Source: an uncultured Elusimicrobiales bacterium
GTDB taxonomy: Bacteria; Elusimicrobiota; Elusimicrobia; Elusimicrobiales; Elusimicrobiaceae
Direction: 5' to 3'
Length of the DNA: 42,610 nt
NCBI GenBank assembly: GCA_910576915.1
Contig: CAJTJT010000011.1
Coordinates: forward strand, 1-42,610
Shown: positions 22,453 to 31,269 of the stretch, one piece after another
Numbering within the stretch: position 1 is the first letter of the stretch
Layout: the number at the start of each line of letters is the position of its first letter
Translations under genes and position numbers: made by a program
Notes under the pieces: generated by a model
What the model was told of the DNA's origin: nothing
Database searches by the model: none
What the model saw: the letters and a program-made list of their open reading frames with translations, nothing else

Positions 22453-23778
22453 TTACAACAGTTTGGAAGCCAAATCCGCCAGGCGGCTGCGTTCCGTTTT
22501 GGTAAACGTAATATGCCCGTAGGATTTTTGGCCTTTCAAGCGGTCCACCAAATACGTAAGACCGTTTGATTCCACGTCCAGATACGGCGTATCGATTTGG
22601 TACGGGTCCCCGGTGACGACCACCTTCGTCCCGTCGCCTGCGCGCGTTAAAATGGTTTTCATTTCGTGCGGGGTAAGGTTCTGCGCATCGTCTACAATAA
22701 TGTATTGGTTCGGCAGCGAGCGGCCGCGCATGTGCGTAACGGAAGCGATTTCGATTTTGCCGCTGTCCAGCAGATAATGCGCCTTTTCTTCGCCCTCTTC
22801 GGGGTTTTTGCGGTCTGCCAGGAAGGCCAGGTTATCGTAAATGGCGCCCATCCAGGCTTCCAGTTTTTCCTCTTTCGTGCCGGGCAGGAAACCCAAGTCT
22901 TTCCCCACGGGCACAATCGAGCGGCACACCACCAGGCGGCGGTACGCGCTTTCGTCCATGGTGCGCTGCAGGCCGGTGGCCAGCGTAACCAGCGTTTTAC
23001 CCGTACCGGCGGTACCGACGAGCGTTACAATATCCAGGCTGTCATCCAGCAGAAGTTCCATGGCAAAGCGCTGTTCTTTGTTAAGCGGTTTAATGCCCCA
23101 GGCGGTCGGCTCCTGCGCCGAAAGCGGACGCAGCACAAATTCCCCGCTGTTGGCCACGCGGCCGATGGCGGATTTTTTGCTGCCGTCGTTTGTTTTTAAA
23201 ATAATAAACTGGTTGGCAAAGTAGAGGTTCGGGTCTACCGGGAGTTGTTTGTCGCGGTAGAATGCGTCGATTTCGGCGGAGGACACTTCCAATTCGCTCA
23301 TCCCGGTGTAGAGTTCGTCCACATTTACTTTGTCGGTGGTGTAATCCTGCGCCGCCAGGCCGAGGGCTTCGGCTTTCAGACGCATATTGATGTCTTTGGT
23401 CACCACGAACACGGGCGAGTTATTCTTTTTATAAGAGCCTTCTTTTTTGCTCAGCGTGTAGGCGATGTTTAAAATGGAGTTGTCCGCCTTGTTAAACGCC
23501 AAAGACTGCGGCAGAATGTTCGGCCGGTCCAGCTCGATTTTAAGCGTGCCGCCCTTAGGAAGTTTCACTCCTTCGTTTAGGCGCCCCTGCGCGCGCATTT
23601 CGTCGAGGGCACGCGAAACCATACGCGCGTTCTTGCCGCGGGTGTCGCCGGCGCTTTTAAACGAGTCCAGTTCTTCAATGACGGCCATCGGGATAATAAT
23701 GTCGTTATCCTCAAACGCGTGCAAGCAGTTTACATCGTGAAGTAGAACGTTCGTATCCAAAATAAATGTTTTTTTCAT
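22453..23778 (-). CDS. PIN-domain PhoH-type ATPase
   Basis: The 441-residue protein fuses an N-terminal PIN nuclease domain (1 to about 150; FILDTNVLLHD with Asp8, acidic residues at 36-37 and near 100) to a PhoH ATPase domain. That domain has Walker A GTAGTGKT at 255-262 and a Walker B-like IIVDDAQNLTPHEMKT. PIN-PhoH proteins of the PhoH2/YlaK type act as RNA helicase-ribonucleases in the cytoplasm. GAGAGGCG before the ATG is the ribosome site. It is single and divergent from the GH57 gene. Confidence 0.93.
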   Translation of the reverse strand: MKKTFILDTNVLLHDVNCLHAFEDNDIIIPMAVIEELDSFKSAGDTRGKNARMVSRALDEMRAQGRLNEGVKLPKGGTLKIELDRPNILPQSLAFNKADNSILNIAYTLSKKEGSYKKNNSPVFVVTKDINMRLKAEALGLAAQDYTTDKVNVDELYTGMSELEVSSAEIDAFYRDKQLPVDPNLYFANQFIILKTNDGSKKSAIGRVANSGEFVLRPLSAQEPTAWGIKPLNKEQRFAMELLLDDSLDIVTLVGTAGTGKTLVTLATGLQRTMDESAYRRLVVCRSIVPVGKDLGFLPGTKEEKLEAWMGAIYDNLAFLADRKNPEEGEEKAHYLLDSGKIEIASVTHMRGRSLPNQYIIVDDAQNLTPHEMKTILTRAGDGTKVVVTGDPYQIDTPYLDVESNGLTYLVDRLKGQKSYGHITFTKTERSRLADLASKLL

Positions 23779-23899
23779 AGTCGCCTCTCTGTGCGCCGGG
23801 CGGCGCCGTTACTAACAGTATAAGCGCATTTCCGACGAAAATCAAGTGCTTCCCCCGCCGGAGAAGTTCCGGCTTGTGCATATTGTAGCATTAAATTGC

Positions 23900-23907
23900 T
23901 ATAAAAT
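23900..23907 (+). promoter_or_regulatory. -10 region abutting the GH57 start
   Basis: TATAAAAT lies 6 nt before the ATG at 23914, and no Shine-Dalgarno sequence is present, so the transcript may begin at the start codon. Confidence 0.45.
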
Positions 23908-23913
23908 ATATAT

Positions 23914-26274
23914 ATGAAATATCTTTGCATACACGGACACTTTTACCAACCGCCGCGCGAAAATGCGTGGCTGGACGAAATTGAACTTCAGGAGAGCGCG
24001 GCCCCGTACCACGACTGGAACGAACGCATCTGCGCGGAATGTTATTCCCCCAACGCCCTGGCGCGCGTGCTCAACGATAAACAAGATTTAACCGAACTTA
24101 CCAACAACTACGCCCGTATCAGCTTTAACTTTGGGCCCACGCTTCTTTCGTGGATGGAAAAGAAAGAGCCCGAAGTCTACCAGGCCGTTTTGGAAGCCGA
24201 CCGCTTAAGCCAAAAACACTTCGGCGGACACGGCAGCGCGATTGCCCAGGCATACAACCACATGATTTTGCCGCTCGCCAACGCGCACGACAAAGAAACG
24301 CAAATCAAATGGGGCATCGCCGATTTCAAAAAACGCTTCGGCCGCGAGCCGGAAGCGTTATGGCTGGCCGAAACGGCCTGCAACACCGAAACGTTGTGCG
24401 CGCTTGCGGACAACGGGATGAAGTTCGTCATTTTAGCCCCGGGCCAGTGCGCGCGGGTACGCAAAATCGGCGAAGAAAAATGGAACGAAGTAGGCGCCAA
24501 TGTAGACCCGAAACGCGCATACCAATGCAATTTACCGAACGGCAAAAAAATCGCGCTGTTCTTTTACGACGGCCCGATTTCGCAGGGGATTGCGTTTTCG
24601 GACACGCTTTCCTCGGGCGAAAAATTTGCTTCGCGCCTTTTAAGCACGTACAACGCGGGGAATGAACCGCAGTTAATGCACATCGCCACCGACGGCGAAA
24701 CGTACGGACACCACCAAAAATTCGCCGAAATGGCGCTGGCGTACTGCCTGAAAAAGGTGGAAGAATCGCCGGACGCGGAACTGACGGTTTACGGAGAATT
24801 TTTAGAAAAATATCCGCCGCAGTATGAAGCGCAAATCGTGGAAAACACGTCGTGGAGCTGTTTTCACGGCGTGGAACGCTGGCGTTCGGACTGCGGATGC
24901 AACTCCGGCCGCCCGGGCTGGAACCAAAAATGGCGCGGGCCGCTGCGTGCCGCGCTGGATTTCATCCGCGACGAAATGATTAAAACCTTTGAAACCGTCG
25001 GCCGCGAATACTTTAAAGACCCGTGGGCCGCGCGCAACGACTATGTGGAACTGATGATGGACCGCAGCCTGGATGCGCAGCACCGCTTTTTCCTGCGCCA
25101 CGCCACCGAAAAAGCGTGGGTGGACCGCTCCACGGCGTTAATGCTGCTGGAAATGCAAAAGAACGCGCTGTTTATGTACACCAGCTGCGGTTGGTTCTTC
25201 GACGAAGTAAGCGGGCTTGAAACAGTGCAGATTATGCAGTACGCCGCGCGCGCGCTGGAACTTAACCGCGTGATTACGGGCAACGATTTGGAACCCGAAT
25301 TTGTGGCAAAACTCGCATTGGCGCCCAGCAACATTAAAGAAATCAAAAACGGGGCCGTGGCATACGAACGCTACGTAAAACCGCAAGCGATGCCGATGGA
25401 AAAAATCGCGCTGATGCACATTGTCACGCGCCTGGCGGACGAAACGGTGAATCCGAACCGCGCGTACGAATGCGAAGTGCTTTCGTACGAACCCAAAAAG
25501 CTGACGGCGCAGGACGTATCGCTCTGCTACGGTTCGATTACGCTTAAATCCACCGTCACGCTGGCGGAAAAAAACATGCCGTTTGCCGTGTTCCGGCGCG
25601 GGGCGGCGGAATTTGTATGCGCCGCGGGCGATAAAGGGGACCGCAACGCCCTTTTCGCGCGGATTGAAGAACTGTTCTCCACCGCCGATTACGAAGGTCT
25701 GGCGGCGTTCCTCCGCGAAAATTTCGCCCAACACTATCCGCTGATTTCCATGGTGCCCGACGTGCGCCGCAAAGTGACCGACGTCACCCTGCGCGCCATG
25801 GACGAACAGACGGACAAAGAGTTCACCCGCATTTTTGAAACGCAATACCCAATCGTACGCGGCCTGCAGTTAATCGGCGCGCCGATTCCCAAAACGTTCC
25901 TGTCGGTGGCGGAGTTTGTGCTGTCGGCCGATTTAAAGGCGGAGTTCCGCGCCTCGGACATTAACATCAACGCGCTGGAAGAGTTAATGGAGGACGTAAA
26001 AACGCTGGGAATCGACGTCTACGGCGGCGCGGTGAAAGACGCGGTAACCGAAAAACTGACGTTTTTGGCGTTTTCGTTTGCGCGCAAACCGCAGGATACG
26101 GCCGCCGCGCTCAAGCTGGTGGAATTTCTAAATTACGCCGACATCTTTGGCTTCAAGCCCGACACGGTCAAAGCGCAGGAATTCGTTTTCTTCGGTTTGC
26201 AGGCGCTCGGCGAAGAAGCCAAGAAAAAAGACATCTTGCGCGCGCTCGCGCGGAAACTCAAAATCGCGCTGTAG
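23914..26274 (+). CDS. GH57 glycosidase with DUF3536
   Basis: The 786-residue protein begins MKYLCIHGHFYQPPRENAW, the first conserved region of GH57 enzymes. WLAETACNTE carries the likely nucleophile Glu153, and ATDGETYGHH carries the likely acid/base Asp. A DUF3536 region fills the middle, and the last ~300 residues are helical. GH57 members include alpha-amylases, 4-alpha-glucanotransferases and branching enzymes acting on alpha-glucans. There is no signal peptide, so the substrate is probably intracellular glycogen or maltodextrin. It stands alone, with a terminator behind it. Confidence 0.92.
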   Translation: MKYLCIHGHFYQPPRENAWLDEIELQESAAPYHDWNERICAECYSPNALARVLNDKQDLTELTNNYARISFNFGPTLLSWMEKKEPEVYQAVLEADRLSQKHFGGHGSAIAQAYNHMILPLANAHDKETQIKWGIADFKKRFGREPEALWLAETACNTETLCALADNGMKFVILAPGQCARVRKIGEEKWNEVGANVDPKRAYQCNLPNGKKIALFFYDGPISQGIAFSDTLSSGEKFASRLLSTYNAGNEPQLMHIATDGETYGHHQKFAEMALAYCLKKVEESPDAELTVYGEFLEKYPPQYEAQIVENTSWSCFHGVERWRSDCGCNSGRPGWNQKWRGPLRAALDFIRDEMIKTFETVGREYFKDPWAARNDYVELMMDRSLDAQHRFFLRHATEKAWVDRSTALMLLEMQKNALFMYTSCGWFFDEVSGLETVQIMQYAARALELNRVITGNDLEPEFVAKLALAPSNIKEIKNGAVAYERYVKPQAMPMEKIALMHIVTRLADETVNPNRAYECEVLSYEPKKLTAQDVSLCYGSITLKSTVTLAEKNMPFAVFRRGAAEFVCAAGDKGDRNALFARIEELFSTADYEGLAAFLRENFAQHYPLISMVPDVRRKVTDVTLRAMDEQTDKEFTRIFETQYPIVRGLQLIGAPIPKTFLSVAEFVLSADLKAEFRASDININALEELMEDVKTLGIDVYGGAVKDAVTEKLTFLAFSFARKPQDTAAALKLVEFLNYADIFGFKPDTVKAQEFVFFGLQALGEEAKKKDILRALARKLKIAL

Positions 26275-26295
26275 CAGGCAGTTTTGGCAAAAAAG

Positions 26296-26330
26296 ATCCC
26301 CCGGGGCCGTTTAGAACCCCGGGGGTTTTT
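26296..26330. terminator. Terminator between GH57 and the flavoprotein pair
   Basis: CCCCCGGGG and CCCCGGGGG flank a 10-nt loop and are followed by TTTTT; it serves the plus strand and possibly both convergent units. Confidence 0.88.
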
Positions 26331-26342
26331 AATCAGCCAAAC

Positions 26343-27197
26343 TTAATGCAAACCGCATTTGCAAACGTGGTCTTTTTCAAACATCTCCAGGCTTTCTTTT
26401 TCCTGCGGTTTGTATTCGCCCGTGCGGCGGATGAGCTCGTCGAAATCAATGGTTTTGGACGGAAACATCGGTCCTTCCACGCACGCAAAGCGCACTTTGC
26501 CTTCCACCGTCACACGGCAGCAGCCGCACATGCCGGTGCCGTCCAGCATAATGGGGTTCAGGCTGGAAAACGGCTCCATGCCCAGTTTATCCATTAAGCG
26601 GGAGGTAAATTTCATCATCGGAATCGGCCCGATGATAAACCCGGCGGCGATTTTTTCGCCTTCGTCATGCAGTTTTTGGATGGCGTCCGTCACCATGCCT
26701 TTCATGCCGAAAGAGCCGTCGTCGGTGGTGCTGACGGTTTTGTCGCACAGCGCGGACATTTCGGGCTCCAAGATGAGCAAATCTTTCGTGCGCGCGCCGA
26801 GCACCGCAATCACGCGGTTTCCGGCTTCTTTAAACGCGCGGGCGATCGGGTACACTTCGGCGATACCCACGCCGCCGCCCACCACGGCCACCGTACCGTA
26901 ATTTTTAATTTCCACGGGGGTGCCCAAGGGGCCGGCTACGTTCAAAAATTTTTCGCCCTGTTTAAACGAGTTAAACATCGCGGTCGATTTGCCGATGGCC
27001 TGAATGATAACGGTAATGGTGCCTTTTTCCGCGTCCCAGTCCACAAGCGTAACGGGCACGCGTTCGCCGCCTTCGCGGCCGCGCAGAATAACAAACTGCC
27101 CCGCTTTGGCCGATTTGGCGATGAGGGGTTTGTAGATAACGAATTTCACCACAACGTCGCTTAAATTTTCTTTTACTAAAATGGTATTTTCTTCCAT
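26343..27197 (-). CDS. NfnA/SudB-type ferredoxin-NADP+ reductase subunit
   Basis: The start at MEENTILVKENLSDVVVKF (27197) is 1 nt past the upstream stop and has GAGGGG before it. The 284-residue protein has an FAD-binding barrel, an NAD(P)-binding half with VVGGGVGIAEVYPIARAFKEAG, and a C-terminal Cys cluster (MCGCCRVTVEGKVRFAC) that binds [2Fe-2S]. This is the layout of the small subunit of NADH-dependent ferredoxin:NADP+ oxidoreductase and of sulfide dehydrogenase SudB. With the next-door GltA-like protein it should form a flavin-based electron-transfer or bifurcating complex in the cytoplasm. A short CKCGLH tail is unexplained. Confidence 0.88.
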   Translation of the reverse strand: MEENTILVKENLSDVVVKFVIYKPLIAKSAKAGQFVILRGREGGERVPVTLVDWDAEKGTITVIIQAIGKSTAMFNSFKQGEKFLNVAGPLGTPVEIKNYGTVAVVGGGVGIAEVYPIARAFKEAGNRVIAVLGARTKDLLILEPEMSALCDKTVSTTDDGSFGMKGMVTDAIQKLHDEGEKIAAGFIIGPIPMMKFTSRLMDKLGMEPFSSLNPIMLDGTGMCGCCRVTVEGKVRFACVEGPMFPSKTIDFDELIRRTGEYKPQEKESLEMFEKDHVCKCGLH

Positions 27198-27198
27198 A

Positions 27199-28587
27199 CT
27201 ATTTCCCCTCGAGATATTTGTTAATGCGTCCGGCGGCTTCAATGCCGTCTTTCATGGCCAAGAGCACCGTCGCGCCGCCGCGGATAATATCTCCGCCCGC
27301 ATACACGCCCGGCATGGTGGTTTTGCCTTCCGCGTTGAGTTCCAGTACGCCGCGGTCGGTGGTTTTCAGTTCGGGCGTGGTTTTGGCGATAATCGGGTTG
27401 GGTTTCTGACCGATGGCCACGATGATGGTATCCACGGGGAGTACAAATTCCGAACCCGGGATTTCTACCGGCCGTCTGCGGCCTTTTTCGTCCGGCGCGC
27501 CCAGTTCGTTGCGCGTGCATTTAAGCCCCGCCACGTGGCCTTTATCGTCCACCACCACTTCTTTGGGGGTAACGAGGTATTCGAAAACGACACCTTCTTC
27601 CTTGGCGTGTTCCACTTCCGCCGCGCGCGCGGGCATTTCGGCCGCGCTTCTGCGGTAGGCCACGGTAACGGAATCCGGCCCCAGGCGCATGGCGCAGCGG
27701 GCCGCGTCCATCGCGCTGTTACCGCCGCCCAACACGGCCACGTGTTTGCCGATACGGATCGGCGTGTCCGTTTCCGGGAATTTATAGGCTTGCATCAAAT
27801 TCACGCGCGTTAAAAATTCGTTCGCGCTGTATACGCCCACGGCGTTTTCGCCGGGGATGCCCGTCAGCGTGGGAAGCCCCGCGCCGGAGCCGACGTATAC
27901 GGCGTCAAAATCTTTTAATAAATCCGCGATTTTTTCCGTCGCACCGACGAGTACGTCCGTGCGGAATTTAACGCCCATGGATTTGACGGTTTCGATTTCG
28001 TGGTCAATCACTTCGCGCGGCAGGCGGAACGAGGGAATCCCGTAACGCAATACGCCGCCGAACGCGTGTAAGGCTTCAAACACGGTTACATCGTGGCCGG
28101 CGCGCGCCAGTTCGGCCGCCGCCGCAATAGAGGACGGACCGGAGCCGATACACGCCACTTTTTTGCCCGTAGGAGCCGCACAAACCGGAGTTTTTAAGAG
28201 GCCTTCTTTGCGGGCGGTGTCGGCGGTGTAGCGTTCCAGCTGGCCGATGTTGACGGAACCGAAGCGGTCTTTTAAAATACAGTTGCCTTCGCAGTGTTTT
28301 TCCTGCGGGCAGACGCGGCCGCAAATGGCGGGCAGCAGGCTGGTTTCCATAATTTTGCTGACGGCTTCGCCGACTTTGTCTTCTTTCAAAAGCGCGATAA
28401 ACGCCGGGATTTGCACCCCCACCGGGCAGTTGGCCTGGCAGCGGGGATTTTTACAGTTTAAACAGCGGTCAGCCTCGGCCAGGGCTTCTTCTTTGGTAAA
28501 AATTTGGGCCACTTCTTCGAAGTTGCGTTTGCGCACGGCAGGGTCGAGCTGTCTGCCGGGATGGCGCGGCGCGGACGGATTGGGCAT
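27199..28587 (-). CDS. NfnB/GltA-type NADPH-dependent flavoprotein
   Basis: The 462-residue protein has an N-terminal iron-sulfur module with Cys 42, 45, 50, 54 and 89, 93, 99, 103 (CLNCKNPRCQANCPVG; CGRVCPQEKHCEGNC). Two dinucleotide folds follow, with CIGSGPSSIAAAAELARAG and AVLGGGNSAMDAAR. It matches the small subunit of glutamate synthase and NfnB/SudA. No glutamate synthase large subunit is nearby, but an NfnA-like partner starts right after its stop. An NADH/NADPH/ferredoxin transhydrogenase (NfnAB) is therefore the best call; sulfide dehydrogenase is the alternative. AGGAGA precedes the ATG. Confidence 0.9.
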   Translation of the reverse strand: MPNPSAPRHPGRQLDPAVRKRNFEEVAQIFTKEEALAEADRCLNCKNPRCQANCPVGVQIPAFIALLKEDKVGEAVSKIMETSLLPAICGRVCPQEKHCEGNCILKDRFGSVNIGQLERYTADTARKEGLLKTPVCAAPTGKKVACIGSGPSSIAAAAELARAGHDVTVFEALHAFGGVLRYGIPSFRLPREVIDHEIETVKSMGVKFRTDVLVGATEKIADLLKDFDAVYVGSGAGLPTLTGIPGENAVGVYSANEFLTRVNLMQAYKFPETDTPIRIGKHVAVLGGGNSAMDAARCAMRLGPDSVTVAYRRSAAEMPARAAEVEHAKEEGVVFEYLVTPKEVVVDDKGHVAGLKCTRNELGAPDEKGRRRPVEIPGSEFVLPVDTIIVAIGQKPNPIIAKTTPELKTTDRGVLELNAEGKTTMPGVYAGGDIIRGGATVLLAMKDGIEAAGRINKYLEGK

Positions 28588-28731
28588 ATGTATTCTCCTT
28601 ACAAACTAATTCAAAAACACGATGGCAAAAAGTTATTTTGCCGCTATACTGTAAACAGGGGAACAAAGATTTCTCTAAAAGTTGTTGTACAATATATATA
28701 ACATTATAGCAAAGCAAAAGGAGGGGTATAT

Positions 28732-29097
28732 ATGTGTCATAAATGTCATTGTGGGGGAGCGGGACTTGCCGCTTTCGTATTTGGTGTACTGGCCGGCGCG
28801 GTAGCCGGCGCGACTGCCGGGGTGCTTTTGGCGCCTGCCAAAGGGGAAACCACCCGCCGGAAACTGAAAAGACTGGCTTCTGACCTGTATGAAGACCAAA
28901 AAGAATTCGTACTCGAACACGCGGGCGACCTGAAAGAAAAAGTGAAAGAACGCGCCGAAGAAATGCGCGAAAAAATTGCCGAAAAAGCCGAAGACGTGCG
29001 CGAACGCCTGGCCGAAGGAAAAGAAAAAGTGACAAAAGAATTTGCCAAACGCAAAGAAGAAATCGCCGCTAAACTAAAAAAAGAAGAAGACAAATAA
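28732..29097 (+). CDS. YtxH-like single-pass membrane protein
   Basis: The 121-residue protein has a short Cys/His-rich start (MCHKCHCGGAG), a glycine-rich membrane helix (about 11-33) with the YtxH signature GATAGVLLAPAKGETTRRKL, then a long highly charged amphipathic coiled coil to the end. YtxH-type proteins are small envelope or stress-linked proteins without known catalysis. GGAGG is ideally placed before the ATG, and a terminator follows. The MCHKCHC segment could bind metal, but that is a guess. Confidence 0.82.
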   Translation: MCHKCHCGGAGLAAFVFGVLAGAVAGATAGVLLAPAKGETTRRKLKRLASDLYEDQKEFVLEHAGDLKEKVKERAEEMREKIAEKAEDVRERLAEGKEKVTKEFAKRKEEIAAKLKKEEDK

Positions 29098-29118
29098 ACG
29101 CTTTCTCAGGTTTTTTGC

Positions 29119-29147
29119 CAAAGGCTCCGAAACACGGAGCCTTTTTT
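29119..29147. terminator. Terminator between YtxH gene and pilin 2
   Basis: AAAGGCTCCG and CGGAGCCTTTTTT form a hairpin 22 nt after the YtxH stop; it may serve both convergent genes. Confidence 0.9.
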
Positions 29148-29155
29148 ATGCGCTT

Positions 29156-29818
29156 TTACTTTACACTCCGGCAAAAAGCCGTTCCGGCAGGGGTTTTTCC
29201 GGCGCATTCCGTTTGCTCCGGCTTGGAGGAATAGGTAAGCCACACGGTATAAACAAAGTCCGCCGCAGTATAACATTCCGTATAATTCCCCTGAATCGCC
29301 GCAGGACAATAGGTAAGGCGCAAATTGGCGGTTGAGAAATCTGCGCCGTCAACAGAGGAGAAAAGAGGGTCCAGCATAAAGTAATTGTCGCAAACCAGCA
29401 CATCGGATACCAGGCGGCAGGAGGGAAACGAAATATCCAAATCATTAATTTGGTTGGTATATGAACCGTTTGCCAAATAGTACGCTTCTTCCGCCGCTTT
29501 ATACTGAGCCGCCACCTGGCGCATATTGGCAAACCGCGCTTTTAACACCGCTTTTTGGTATTGCGGAAGCGCGACGGAAGACAAAATGCCAATAATCAAA
29601 ACAACAACCAACAATTCAATTAACGTAAAACCCATTTTACTGGACCCTGAAATAAATTCAGGGTGACGACAAAATGCAAAACCTTTCCGCGTCATTCCCG
29701 GGCACCGCAGGGTGAACCGGGAATCCAGATTCAAACAAGGTTTACAACTTCTATTAAACGGCCTGGATTCCGGCTCCGGCGGCGCGCAGCGTGCCGGAAT
29801 GACAGTATTTTGATACAT
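29156..29818 (-). CDS. Type IV pilin-like protein 2 with 63-residue leader
   Basis: The mature protein begins G/FTLIELLVVVLIIGILS and continues with the pilin helix, then YYLANGSY...LDISFP and several Cys that could form disulfides. The leader before the cleavage Gly is about 62 residues and is built of three palindromic repeats, giving peptides such as NTVIPARCAPPEPESRP and RHPEFISGSS. The ATG at 29818 shares its AAGGGGG box and flanks with pilin 1. Internal starts at MTRKGF or MGFTLIE are possible; the latter would leave a one-residue leader. The MTRKGF stretch matches the start of pilin 4, which suggests a repeat was inserted within an older short leader. Confidence 0.82.
   Translation of the reverse strand: MYQNTVIPARCAPPEPESRPFNRSCKPCLNLDSRFTLRCPGMTRKGFAFCRHPEFISGSSKMGFTLIELLVVVLIIGILSSVALPQYQKAVLKARFANMRQVAAQYKAAEEAYYLANGSYTNQINDLDISFPSCRLVSDVLVCDNYFMLDPLFSSVDGADFSTANLRLTYCPAAIQGNYTECYTAADFVYTVWLTYSSKPEQTECAGKTPAGTAFCRSVK
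29642..29805. repeat. Three palindromic repeats in the pilin 2 leader
   Basis: The palindromes are GGACCCTGAA...TTCAGGGTGACG (29642-29668), GTCATTCCCGG...CCGGGAATCCAG (29691-29728) and CTGGATTCCGGC...GCCGGAATGACAG (29763-29805). All are in frame between the start codon and the pilin cleavage site. Confidence 0.82.
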
Positions 29819-29862
29819 GGGACAATACCCCCTTATTATGGTTTGGCGGCGGCCCTTCTCAC

Positions 29863-29965
29863 GTCATTCCCGAATGTGAAGCGGCACCTTGCAGGCCACC
29901 CGCAGGGTTCGGGAATCTGCTGTTTTCTACGGAGTAGATCCCCGACAAAAACCTTCGGGGATGAC
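29863..29965. repeat. Palindromes upstream of pilin 2
   Basis: GTCATTCCCGAA...TTCGGGAATC (29863-29918) and GATCCCCG...CGGGGATGAC (29937-29965) lie in the 5' flank, in the same order as the pair upstream of pilin 1. Confidence 0.75.
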
Positions 29966-30007
29966 GCTATGAAAGTAAAGCCACCAAACCTGGAATTATC
30001 CCCATGG

Positions 30008-30099
30008 TATCAAAAAAAAAAAACGGGTCAAGGGGCGAGCCGCCCCGCCCTTACCCACCACGCTTATTTGATTACTTGAGCCACACTGTTTAGGACATG
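30008..30099. repeat. 92-bp repeat with (A)12, copy 1
   Basis: TATC plus exactly twelve A (30012-30023) is followed by a GGGTCAAGGGG...CCCTTACCC stem and ends with CCACACTGTTTAGGACATG. It matches 38843-38935 almost base for base. Read on the minus strand it is a hairpin followed by T12, so it could terminate a transcript coming from 30.2 kb. A second copy of the last motif lies at 30186-30204. The rest of 30100-30248 shows no gene. Confidence 0.8.
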
Positions 30100-30248
30100 A
30101 TGCCAATTACGGACAAGCGAGCCCCAAAAGCCTGTCTGCAAGACCCGGGCCGCGGAGATTGTCCGCATTCTTTTGACTAATGAAGCCACATTGTTTTAGA
30201 CATGCCGCAAAGTTATGAACAGGCCAGCAGAACGGCTCCGGCAACCCA

Positions 30249-30285
30249 CAAAAAAATCCGCCCCGGAAAACGGAGCAGATTTTTT
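30249..30285 (-). terminator. Terminator of the GH3-like gene
   Basis: On the minus strand ATCTGCTCCG pairs with CGGGGCGGAT (two G-U pairs), followed by a T tract, about 15 nt past the stop. Confidence 0.82.
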
Positions 30286-30301
30286 CATACCAATAAATCT
30301 T

Positions 30302-31249
30302 TTATTTTTCAAACGACTGGTCCGCCAAAGCAAACGCGTCTTTTAAATCCATCGGGTCCGGCCCGGCGTTTACTTTGCTAATGAACATCTCGTGGTTGGA
30401 TACGGCCCGCGTAATTTCGTCAAATAAAAATCCCCGGTCGGTTTCGCGTTCCACGGCGTCGATTACACTCTCGGCGTTTTTGGGAGCAAAAATATCCTCT
30501 ATCCCACAATGCAGCATTTTTACCGCGCTGGCTTCTTCGTAACGAAGACGCGCTTTAAAAAGCGGGAAACTGACCACGCAGCCTTTATAGTTCAGCCGTT
30601 TTTTCAGAAGTCCCTTAATCACTTTGTCCGACAGCATGGCCTGGTTGTCGTTATCAATGTTCGGGAAAATCATGTCCGACGGCATAATGCAGTCCGCCCG
30701 GCGGAATACGTGTTTGTAAGGCACAAATTCGGCGTCTTCCAGCTGGGCAAGCGTTTTAAGCGCGCCCGAAACGCCGGGGAAATATTTTACGCAGTTCAGC
30801 GCACCGCCGTTGGAAAGCCCAGCGATAAAATCCCCCGCCAGCCGCGTGACCGTCATCGGGTCGTCCCCAAACGCGGGCGACGAATACCCCAGGTCCACCA
30901 CCGGGGAAAGCACCCAGTCGAGCCCGGCCGCGCGCGCCATGCGCGCAATCAAATTGCCTTTGCGGTAAGCTGCGTCCTGCGGGGACGGGAAAGACACCAG
31001 CGAGATGTTGGACGGAAGAGCGGGCGCATCCGTGATAATTTCGCTTAAATCTTCGCCGATGTCGGCGCAAAACAACAAACGCCCGTAAGGGGAAACGTCG
31101 TTCATGCGGCGCGTAAAATCGAACGTTTCCTGCGCCGTACCGCCGTATACACAAAAACCGCCCACACCCCGGCGGGCCAAATCGGCGGCGTGGTTTATGT
31201 CGCTCTCGCCAAAATGGAAACGGGGAAAAACGATACGCGCGGGTTTCAT
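30302..31249 (-). CDS. GH3-type (NagZ-like) protein lacking catalytic residues
   Basis: The 315-residue protein aligns with the N-terminal barrel of GH3 beta-N-acetylhexosaminidases such as NagZ: GVGGFCVYGG, DWVLSPVVDLG, then the region of the substrate Lys-His loop. That loop reads CVKYFPGVSGALK instead of the usual KHFPGHG. The strand that carries the nucleophile reads CVVSFPLFK where NagZ has VxSDDL, so the catalytic Asp is replaced. It is cytoplasmic (no signal peptide). It probably binds a sugar or muropeptide without cleaving it. It is the last gene of a minus-strand group after ndk and an alpha/beta hydrolase. Confidence 0.82.
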   Translation of the reverse strand: MKPARIVFPRFHFGESDINHAADLARRGVGGFCVYGGTAQETFDFTRRMNDVSPYGRLLFCADIGEDLSEIITDAPALPSNISLVSFPSPQDAAYRKGNLIARMARAAGLDWVLSPVVDLGYSSPAFGDDPMTVTRLAGDFIAGLSNGGALNCVKYFPGVSGALKTLAQLEDAEFVPYKHVFRRADCIMPSDMIFPNIDNDNQAMLSDKVIKGLLKKRLNYKGCVVSFPLFKARLRYEEASAVKMLHCGIEDIFAPKNAESVIDAVERETDRGFLFDEITRAVSNHEMFISKVNAGPDPMDLKDAFALADQSFEK

Positions 31250-31269
31250 AAGATTCTCCTAACGGGAAA

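Noticed and set aside
28469..29035. 188-codon minus-strand ORF over the YtxH gene
   Set aside because: It is antisense to the well-supported YtxH-like gene and Arg-rich without a motif.
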